Assembly: GCA_027053695.1 (NCBI GenBank)
Contig: JALUHL010000040.1
Location: 1-5,321, forward strand
DNA: 5,321 nucleotides
Source of the DNA: Ghiorsea sp.
GTDB lineage: Bacteria > Pseudomonadota > Zetaproteobacteria > Mariprofundales > Mariprofundaceae
Direction of reading: 5' to 3'
In this document: positions 1 to 4,513 of the stretch, in pieces
Layout: the number at the start of each line of letters is the position of its first letter
How positions within the stretch are numbered: position 1 is the first letter of the stretch
The notes under the pieces: model-generated
Seen by the model: the letters and a program-made list of their open reading frames with translations, nothing else
Told to the model about the DNA's origin: nothing
The model's database searches: none
Program-made: the position numbers and the translations under genes

Positions 1-158
1 CGCATGATACGCACACCCTGTTTGTTTGGGTTTTTAATCGGGGAGGGTGTAGCTTGTTTTTTCTTTTTGTTACGCTTTCCAGCTTTGGCAGAAGGCTGAG
101 ATGATTTATGAATCATCCCATCCTCACTTGAATACACCAAAACCCTATCAGCAGTCAT
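1..158 (-). CDS. yciH: YciH/SUI1-family translation factor homologue, 5' part only
   Basis: The left edge cuts this gene; 52 complete codons are visible. The N-terminus reads RVLVYSSEDGMI (residues 5-16), matching the LVYST-type opening of bacterial YciH. A lysine-rich linker follows (residues 25-35), then QGVRIM, which corresponds to the GVVRI strand that begins the SUI1 (eIF1-like) fold. The SUI1 core lies outside the window. Family knowledge: YciH/SUI1 proteins bind the small ribosomal subunit and affect initiation fidelity, and E. coli YciH has been described as a stress-related initiation inhibitor. The ATG follows the ilvE TAA with no intervening base, so translation is probably coupled to ilvE. 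The alignment is from memory, but the match at both ends of the visible part is good. Partial at its 3' end because of the window. Confidence 0.78.
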   Translation of the reverse strand, partial: MTADRVLVYSSEDGMIHKSSQPSAKAGKRNKKKKQATPSPIKNPNKQGVRIM

Positions 159-1082
159 TTAAACAATAGCTAACCAATCGGTATGCGCTGCACTTTTGCC
201 ATGCACCACATCAAAGTATTTGGTTTGCAATACTTCAGTGATGGGGCCGCGCGAACCACAGCCGATGGTGCGCCCATCCAGCTCACGAATAGGGGTTACT
301 TCAGCAGCAGAGCCTGTAAAAAATGCTTCATCAGCAATATATACTTCATCACGGGTGATGCGTTTTTCAATCACTTGGTAACCTTCTTCTTCAGCCAGTT
401 GAATCACTGTTTTGCGTGTAATCCCATCCAGCGCACTGGTTAATTCAGGCGTGTAAATCACCCCATCTTTCACCAAGAAGAAGTTTTCACCGCTGCCTTC
501 AGCTACAAAACCATCTACGTCCAACAGTAAGGCTTCATCGTAGCCATCTCGGAGTGCATCAGAGAGCGCAAGCATGGAGTTGATATAGTTGCCATTGGCC
601 TTGGCTTTACACATGGCGATATTGGGATGATGGCGGGTGAATGAGGAGGTGCGAATGCGAATGCCTTTGCTCAAAGCATCTTCGCCCAAATATGCGCCCC
701 AATGCCAAGCGGCAACGATGATATGCGTTTTCAATCCATCCGCGCGCAAGCCCATATCCTCTGAGCCATAAAATGCCATAGGGCGCAGATATGCAGAATC
801 TAGGTTGTTAATTTTCACAGCATCCAACTGCGCCTGATTAATTTCATCTTTGGAGTAGGGCATATCCATATTCATAATTTTAGCGGAGTTGAATAAACGG
901 TCGGTATGCTCTTGCAAGCGAAAAATCGCTGTGCCTTGCTCGGCATGATAAGCGCGAACGCCTTCAAATACGCCCATGCCATAATGCAAAGTATGGGTGA
1001 GCACATGAATCTTAGCATCGCGCCAAGGCACCATCTCCCCATCAAACCAAATCATTCCATCTCTATCTGCAAAATTTAACAT
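159..1082 (-). CDS. ilvE: Branched-chain amino acid aminotransferase (class IV, PLP)
   Basis: The protein transfers the amino group between glutamate and the branched-chain 2-oxo acids, the last step of leucine, isoleucine and valine synthesis, in the cytosol with pyridoxal phosphate. At 307 residues it is close to the 309 of E. coli IlvE. Fold-type IV signatures are in order: THTLHYGMGVFEGVRAY (about 29-45), the PLP-lysine region CKAKANGNYINSML with K161 as the likely Schiff-base lysine, the EGSGENFF block (195-202, with the cofactor-contacting Glu), GITR (220-223) binding the phosphate, and TGSAAEVTPI (256-265). The ATG is preceded by a strong AGGAAGGA site. It lies 25 bases after recR and abuts the yciH-like gene. 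D-amino-acid transaminase and ADC lyase share the fold, but the length and the GVFEGVRAY, GITR and TGSAAEVTP blocks favour IlvE. Confidence 0.95.
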   Translation of the reverse strand: MLNFADRDGMIWFDGEMVPWRDAKIHVLTHTLHYGMGVFEGVRAYHAEQGTAIFRLQEHTDRLFNSAKIMNMDMPYSKDEINQAQLDAVKINNLDSAYLRPMAFYGSEDMGLRADGLKTHIIVAAWHWGAYLGEDALSKGIRIRTSSFTRHHPNIAMCKAKANGNYINSMLALSDALRDGYDEALLLDVDGFVAEGSGENFFLVKDGVIYTPELTSALDGITRKTVIQLAEEEGYQVIEKRITRDEVYIADEAFFTGSAAEVTPIRELDGRTIGCGSRGPITEVLQTKYFDVVHGKSAAHTDWLAIV

Positions 1083-1085
1083 AAG

Positions 1086-1093
1086 TCCTTCCT
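1086..1093 (-). promoter_or_regulatory. Strong Shine-Dalgarno site of ilvE
   Basis: On the minus strand the sequence reads AGGAAGGACTT directly before the ATG, giving two tandem AGGA cores 7 and 3 bases from the start. This supports the chosen ilvE start and suggests that ilvE is initiated independently even if it is co-transcribed with recR. Confidence 0.8.
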
Positions 1094-1107
1094 ATCTTTT
1101 AATCTGT

Positions 1108-1737
1108 TTACAGCGCTGAGCGCTCTTGCTCCCAAAGCACACGTTGTTCTAGTGCGCGGGATAGCGTGTATTCATCCAAATATTCCAGTTCACCACCTTC
1201 AGGCACGCCTCTAGCAATACGCGATATTTGCATATCCAAATGCGCATAGCGGCGTGAAATAAAGTGGGCTGTGGCTTCGCCATCCACAGTGGCGCTAGTC
1301 GCCATAATCAATTCGCTAATCTTGCCATCAGCAATGCGCGTGTCCAAGCTATTAAAGCGCAACTGCTCAGGGCCAACGCCATCAACAGGGCTAAGCCTGC
1401 CATGCAACACATGATAGCTGCCTTGGAAATGCCCGCGCTCCAACATCAATACATCCACAGGCTGCTCAACCACGCAAACTATATGATGTTGCCGCTTCAT
1501 ATTATCGCAAATGCTGCAATGGTTGGCGGTAGAAAAACCGCCGCAGGTATCGCAAAATTGTACCTGCTCATGCAAATGTTCCAGCGAACCAGCAAGGCTT
1601 TTCACATCATTTTCAGATTGCTCTAACATATTTAAGGCAAGGCGCATGGCAGTTTTAGGGCCAATGCCTTGGAATGCGCTAAGCTGCTCAACCAACCGCG
1701 CAAGCGGCTCTGGCATACCTGATAAATGATGAATCAA
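1108..1737 (-). CDS. recR: Recombination protein RecR
   Basis: RecR works with RecF and RecO to load RecA on SSB-coated gaps during recombinational repair; it forms a DNA clamp. Domains in order: helix-hairpin-helix with GIGPKTAMRLA (24-34), a C4 zinc finger FCDTC...HCSIC (Cys 62, 65, 74, 77), a Toprim domain starting IVCVVEQPVDV (86-96, E91) with LSPVDGVGPEQL (115-126) and ATSATVDGEATA (146-157), and the C-terminal RIARGVPEGGELEYLD block. The length of 209 is slightly above the 201 of E. coli RecR. The start taken here is a TTG whose last two bases begin the ybaB TGA (TTGA overlap), with only a weak AGG upstream. An ATG at 1716 (residue 8) would give 202 residues, nearer the family length, but has an AGG placed too close to it. 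The family call is very secure; the start is not. Confidence 0.95.
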   Translation of the reverse strand: MIHHLSGMPEPLARLVEQLSAFQGIGPKTAMRLALNMLEQSENDVKSLAGSLEHLHEQVQFCDTCGGFSTANHCSICDNMKRQHHIVCVVEQPVDVLMLERGHFQGSYHVLHGRLSPVDGVGPEQLRFNSLDTRIADGKISELIMATSATVDGEATAHFISRRYAHLDMQISRIARGVPEGGELEYLDEYTLSRALEQRVLWEQERSAL

Positions 1738-2045
1738 AGCGAAAAGCCTGGCGGCAAAGACATACCACCCATCATATCTTTTTGTTTGGCTTTGGTGGTC
1801 GCTTCAATTTCATTCATGCCAGCATTCACAGCCGCAGCAATCAAATCTTCCAACATGGCTTTATCATCCGTTAGCAAACTATCATCAATCGCAATGCGTT
1901 TGACCTGATGATTGCCCGAAACAGTGGCTTTGACCAAACCGCCGCCTGCTTCACCAGTCACTTCCAATGTCGCCAATTCTTCTTGCATTTGTGCCATGCC
2001 ATCTTTCATTTTTTTGGCTTGTTGCATCATTTTTGCAATGTTCAT
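1734..2045 (-). CDS. ybaB: YbaB/EbfC nucleoid-associated protein
   Basis: This is a small dimeric DNA-binding protein of the YbaB/EbfC family, normally encoded directly before recR. The 103 residues align well with E. coli YbaB (109): MMQQAKKMKDGMAQMQEEL (helical arm), LEVTGEAGGGLVKATVSG (27-44), IDDSLLTDDKAMLEDLIAAAVN (53-74) and the C-terminal MSLPPGFSL, equivalent to MQLPPGF in E. coli. The frame is open up to 2156, but that extra sequence lies inside the upstream gene. The start at MNIAKMM matches the family and has an AAGGA site 10 bases upstream at 2056-2060. The TGA stop overlaps the TTG start of recR, so the two are probably translationally coupled. Nucleoid organisation and a link to RecFOR repair are known for the family, while its exact role is unsettled. 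Confidence 0.93.
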   Translation of the reverse strand: MNIAKMMQQAKKMKDGMAQMQEELATLEVTGEAGGGLVKATVSGNHQVKRIAIDDSLLTDDKAMLEDLIAAAVNAGMNEIEATTKAKQKDMMGGMSLPPGFSL

Positions 2046-2061
2046 GTGTGTAACATCCTTT

Positions 2062-2559
2062 TTAATCGTGCGTGTAAAAAATAAGTTGGGCAGTGCCTGC
2101 TTGAAACATCTGCTTGCGTAGCGCCTTATCCTCAACATCTTGTAAGCTTTGGGCAAGTGCGCGTAAATCTGTGCATTGTACCTTGTTGATTTTTATCGTT
2201 TTCTTTTCTTCTTTGATGCCTGCGCCCGCCTGCACGCGCGTCCAGACTTTGCTTAAGCCTTGCAGCTTACACTGGCGAAAGCATGCCTTGCGAATGTCCT
2301 CATGCAGCAGGCGAATATGCTGGGCAATCACAGAATGATCCACTGCAATAATTAGGCCTAACGAATCATCGGGTTGCGGCTCTATGGCGATAGGCTCGCT
2401 GCGCTCAGCCATCATCTTGCCCACAATTTCATGCCAATACCTTCGCAACACCGCAATGCTGGTGAGGCGCTGCATATGCTCGGCATCAAAGAGTTTACTG
2501 AAATTAAGGTTTAGTGCCTTGAGCTCGGATGATTTTCGCGTTTTGCGGTGGCTTGCCAT
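2062..2559 (-). CDS. dciA: DUF721 protein, likely DciA-type replicative helicase loader
   Basis: The 165-residue protein has the DUF721 pattern: a helical N-terminal part, then RRYWHEIVGKMMAERSEPIAI (39-59), where the W..IVG signature and the following strand are typical. Next comes a hydrophobic strand-helix LGLIIAVDHSVIAQHIRLL (67-85), ending near DIRKACF. This is the KH-like fold described for DciA, the loader of DnaB helicase in bacteria lacking DnaC or DnaI. The C-terminal half (about 110-165) is charged and not recognised. The basic N-terminus (ASHRKTRKSS) could contact DNA. It starts 9 bases after the HIT gene without a visible Shine-Dalgarno site, suggesting coupling. It ends 16 bases before ybaB. 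Family assignment is fairly sure; the helicase-loading role is inferred from family work. Confidence 0.8.
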   Translation of the reverse strand: MASHRKTRKSSELKALNLNFSKLFDAEHMQRLTSIAVLRRYWHEIVGKMMAERSEPIAIEPQPDDSLGLIIAVDHSVIAQHIRLLHEDIRKACFRQCKLQGLSKVWTRVQAGAGIKEEKKTIKINKVQCTDLRALAQSLQDVEDKALRKQMFQAGTAQLIFYTHD

Positions 2560-2568
2560 GTTTTATAT

Positions 2569-2910
2569 TTAAAAAGGTAGCTTGGTTTTGCCTGATGTGT
2601 CACCAAGAATGTGGGCATGCAAATGAAACACTTCCTGACCACCGCCTTCACGCACATTGATGACCACACGATATCCTGCTTCAAGCTTTAACACATCATT
2701 GGCAACATGATTCACCTTATCCATAAAGTTGCCCAGCATGGCAGGGTCTTTAGCATCAGAGAGCGTTGGGATATGTGTTTTAGGAATCACCAACACATGT
2801 GTTGGCGCTTTAGGCTGAATATCTTTAAAGGCAAACACAGCATCATCTTCATAGACTTTATCCGAAGGGATAGTGCCTTCAATGATTTTACAAAATAAAC
2901 AGTCTGTCAT
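2569..2910 (-). CDS. hinT: HIT-family purine nucleotide hydrolase, HinT-like
   Basis: HIT proteins of the HinT branch hydrolyse purine nucleoside phosphoramidates and aminoacyl adenylates. The 113 residues match a single-domain HinT. Visible are CLFCKIIEGTIPSDKVYEDD (4-23), FKDIQPKAPTHVLVIPK (28-44), H46, and the triad motif FHLHAHILG (95-103) with H96, H98 and H100, H98 being the expected nucleophile. C4 and C7 form the CxxC that in many bacterial members binds zinc with histidines such as H46. A GGAG site lies 8 bases before the ATG. The ATG overlaps the TGA of the 48-codon gene upstream (ATGA). It precedes the dciA-like gene by 9 bases. Family is certain; physiological substrate is unknown. 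Confidence 0.94.
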   Translation of the reverse strand: MTDCLFCKIIEGTIPSDKVYEDDAVFAFKDIQPKAPTHVLVIPKTHIPTLSDAKDPAMLGNFMDKVNHVANDVLKLEAGYRVVINVREGGGQEVFHLHAHILGDTSGKTKLPF

Positions 2911-3053
2911 GATTTCTTCTCCATGCTTTGTTGTGCGGCAAATGCCAACCTAAAATCTTCCAGAAATTCTACAATCTGTTGTGGTGTTAAAGCCTTGCAT
3001 TGCTCCAAATATTCAGGTGAGAAATATTGTATAGGTCTTGCTTGTTTACTCAT
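2907..3053 (-). CDS. 48-residue conserved-looking small protein paired with the nucleotidyltransferase
   Basis: A complete 48-codon frame runs from an ATG at 3053 to a TGA at 2909-2907. The start overlaps the nucleotidyltransferase stop by ATGA and the stop overlaps the HIT start by ATGA, which is strong positional evidence that it is translated. The protein begins MSKQARPIQYFSPEYLEQC, continues with a T-P-Q-Q-I-V-E-F-L-E-D-F-R helix (residues 22-34), and ends in a polar tail. It has no signal peptide or membrane segment and is predicted to be mostly helical. From memory, short proteins with an YFS-EYLE-C...QI..FLEDFR pattern occur beside nucleotidyltransferase genes in other bacteria; I cannot verify this here. 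A partner or antitoxin role is speculation. Only a weak AGG lies upstream, so coupling to the upstream gene is likely. Confidence 0.72.
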   Translation of the reverse strand: MSKQARPIQYFSPEYLEQCKALTPQQIVEFLEDFRLAFAAQQSMEKKS

Positions 3054-3514
3054 CTGTTTAATGCCTGCAATGCTTTGATGTCTTCTACATCTTGCGCTCT
3101 GCCTGATACCTTTTTCATGGCGATCAAGTCATCTATGCTCAATACTTGTATGCATTGGTCATTCAACATTTTATCTTCAATATGTTTATGCTTCAAATCT
3201 TCAGTGATGATAATATCAAGGCATTCGCTGGGTTTATCAGGGTTTACAAACGACCACGCAATAAGATTCTTTTCTTGAATGTATTGTTCGCGATGCTCAA
3301 AAAGTTCCGCAGCATGGATGGGTAGCCTAGGCTGTAGCCCTAAATCCAGCGCAAGTTGTTCAGCTTGTTCAAAGTGCGTTTTATCCAAATTGATGATAAT
3401 ATCCACATCAATCGTGCCACGCACTGCACCATGCAAAGCAACAGCATAGCCACCGACCAAAGCGTAAGGGATATTGGCTTGCTGAAATGCTTGGCTAATA
3501 CGCAATAAGAACAT
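3050..3514 (-). CDS. Nucleotidyltransferase-fold protein (MNT/AbiEii-like)
   Basis: The 154-residue protein has the minimal nucleotidyltransferase signature: LVGGYAVALHG (19-29), with the GG of the helix-turn motif, followed by TIDVDIII (34-41) giving metal-binding D36 and D38. A third carboxylate candidate is D100 in CLDIIIT. The C-terminal part has SIDDLIAMKK...GRAQDVEDIKAL (126-149), like the K...R..D..D tail of AbiEii and MNT-type enzymes that bind the nucleotide. Members of this broad group include antibiotic adenylyltransferases and toxins or antitoxins of toxin-antitoxin pairs. The substrate here cannot be read from the sequence. No Shine-Dalgarno site is evident before the ATG, and the 39 bases upstream hold no other in-frame start. 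It ends overlapping the 48-codon gene by ATGA, which suggests a two-gene module. The catalytic residues appear intact. Confidence 0.82.
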   Translation of the reverse strand: MFLLRISQAFQQANIPYALVGGYAVALHGAVRGTIDVDIIINLDKTHFEQAEQLALDLGLQPRLPIHAAELFEHREQYIQEKNLIAWSFVNPDKPSECLDIIITEDLKHKHIEDKMLNDQCIQVLSIDDLIAMKKVSGRAQDVEDIKALQALNR

Positions 3515-3553
3515 AGGTCGAGTTGTAACCGATTTGGCTTTAAAAGTGAATGT

Positions 3554-3811
3554 TTATATGCTTTGGATAAGCTTTTCTTTTTCAGCCTTGGATAACTTTT
3601 TGGTTTTTATTTCAAGTTTAAGTGCATCCGAATGGCTGCCAATGCTTTGTTGATACACCAGTTCAAGTGGTGCTTTTCCGCGCAAAAATTTTGCACCTTT
3701 GCCTGCTTGATGTTCAGCCAAGCGGCGAGAAATATCGGTGGTGATGCCTGTGTAGAGTACGCCACCTTTGCAGCGAATCATATACAAATACCAAGTCTTA
3801 TCCTTTGTCAT
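3554..3811 (-). CDS. GIY-YIG domain protein, YhbQ/UPF0213-like
   Basis: The 85 residues consist of a single GIY-YIG nuclease-fold domain. [20 protein letters not shown] (7-26) carries the two halves of the motif as YLY and YTG. It is followed by [26 protein letters not shown] (28-53), the usual UPF0213 core, with the conserved arginine at 29 or 30, and by a helix [16 protein letters not shown], where E67 is the likely catalytic glutamate. Length matches the stand-alone family. Family members may nick or cleave DNA; no in vivo role is firmly known. It is the first gene after the paired-hairpin element, so any promoter of the downstream run would be in 3812-3922. A weak AGGCGTGG lies just before the ATG. 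It ends 39 bases before the nucleotidyltransferase. Confidence 0.9.
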   Translation of the reverse strand: MTKDKTWYLYMIRCKGGVLYTGITTDISRRLAEHQAGKGAKFLRGKAPLELVYQQSIGSHSDALKLEIKTKKLSKAEKEKLIQSI

Positions 3812-3837
3812 GCCACGCCTACAATATCATATATAAA

Positions 3838-3914
3838 CGTCATACCCGTGGAGACGGGTATCCACCAATAACGATACCTTCCAAGATGGATTCCCAATCA
3901 AGTTGGGAATGACG
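3838..3914. repeat. Paired inverted REP-like hairpin element (77 bp)
   Basis: Two units face each other around a 22-base spacer (3865-3886). Unit 1 (3838-3864) starts CGTCAT and ends ATCCA, with a perfect 8-bp stem 3842-3849/3854-3861 and a 4-base loop. Unit 2 (3887-3914) starts TGGAT and ends ATGACG, with a perfect 8-bp stem 3890-3897/3903-3910 and a 5-base loop. Read on opposite strands the units share CGTCAT at the outer end, a CCC/GGG stem and ATCCA at the inner end, but the stem and loop bases differ. The whole can also fold as one long imperfect palindrome. This is the structure of REP/BIME-like or MITE-like intergenic repeats found in many proteobacteria. It ends 8 bases from the stop of the heme-binding gene, so it may stabilise that transcript's 3' end or weakly terminate it. 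There is no strong T-run. Confidence 0.85.
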
Positions 3915-3922
3915 GGGTGGCA

Positions 3923-4483
3923 TTAGGATTGGCGCATTAAAGTATTGGTATCGGTATGCTCAAAGGTTTTGCTGTAAATATCCAACATCATGGTTTGTTG
4001 GTATGTTAGGGTGTCGCCTTCAATGGTGAGCGTTTGGCTAAATGCTGTGGTGCTGGCTTTTTTCTGCATAAAGGATGACTGGGCAATGCCGCCATCAAAG
4101 CCTGTATCTTCGGCAGAGACTTCAATCACTGTTGCATTGGGTAAATCTTCATCATCCAGTACTTTGCCGCATGCCACCACGCTCACACCACGAGGAATCG
4201 CATATGAATGGGTAATCACGCCTGTTTCTGAATCCCAAGACCAATAACCCACTTGATGATGGAACACATCGCCACTTTCAGTGCGTTGCACGATTTGTTT
4301 GTAGTGCAGCACAGCTAAGGTTTGCGCTTTGGCATTGCTCACATCGCCAATGGCTTCATAGGTGATGGTTTCAAAGTAGGGGTTGTTTTCTTCACCATCA
4401 GGCTCTGGGGCAATATCTGTGCCTTGATTGCCTTTCCAAGTGCCAATCAGTTGTGCTAATGGTCCGTAGTTAATTTTACTCAT
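3923..4483 (-). CDS. Heme-binding beta-barrel protein, nitrobindin/DUF1794-like
   Basis: From the ATG at 4483 the protein has 186 residues. It starts PLAQLIGTWKGNQGTD (from residue 8), the GTW.G opening of the FABP-like nitrobindin barrel. It continues with strand-rich blocks FETITYEAIGD, LAVLHYKQIV, FHHQVGYWSWD, GVITHSYAIPRGVSVVACG and a last pair of strands TLTIEGDTLTYQQTMMLDIY. The C-terminal FEHTDTNTLMR contains a histidine that could be the axial heme ligand, as in nitrobindin; this is inference. Family members bind ferric heme and may handle nitric oxide or peroxynitrite. It is longer than typical nitrobindins because of the acidic loop PEPDGEENNP and a segment after the ACGKV strand. 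An in-frame ATG at 4492 sits inside the Shine-Dalgarno sequence, so the second ATG is preferred. No signal peptide; cytosolic. Confidence 0.78.
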   Translation of the reverse strand: MSKINYGPLAQLIGTWKGNQGTDIAPEPDGEENNPYFETITYEAIGDVSNAKAQTLAVLHYKQIVQRTESGDVFHHQVGYWSWDSETGVITHSYAIPRGVSVVACGKVLDDEDLPNATVIEVSAEDTGFDGGIAQSSFMQKKASTTAFSQTLTIEGDTLTYQQTMMLDIYSKTFEHTDTNTLMRQS

Positions 4484-4491
4484 GTTAGCCA

Positions 4492-4495
4492 TCCT
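4492..4495 (-). promoter_or_regulatory. Shine-Dalgarno site deciding the start of the heme-binding gene
   Basis: The minus strand reads CTAGGATGGCTAACATG. The AGGA is 8 bases before the ATG at 4483 but overlaps the in-frame ATG at 4492, so only the downstream ATG has a properly spaced site. Confidence 0.65.
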
Positions 4496-4513
4496 AGTTT
4501 TAAAATAGTTGAT

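Noticed and set aside
183..443. Plus-strand open frame inside ilvE
   Set aside because: It lies antisense to a clear IlvE coding region, has no family resemblance, and mirrors the codon structure of the real gene.
1264..1626. Plus-strand 120-codon frame inside recR
   Set aside because: Antisense shadow of RecR zinc-finger and Toprim coding sequence, with no ribosome site or recognisable domain.
2046..2156. N-terminal extension of ybaB upstream of MNIAKMM
   Set aside because: It overlaps the end of the dciA-like gene, is absent from the YbaB family, and a suitable AAGGA site marks the shorter start.
3812..3837. Possible -10 box TATGAT before the GIY-YIG gene
   Set aside because: No good -35 lies 16-18 bases upstream, and the predicted transcript start would leave too short a leader for the ribosome site.
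3842..3861. Hairpin as an intrinsic terminator for the heme-binding gene
   Set aside because: The stem is good but on the minus strand it is followed by ACGTTTATAT-like sequence, not a T-run; the repeat explanation fits better.
3632..3871. Plus-strand frame ending in NVIPVETGIHQ
   Set aside because: It is antisense to the GIY-YIG gene and its tail is simply the translated hairpin repeat, a common false gene product of such elements.
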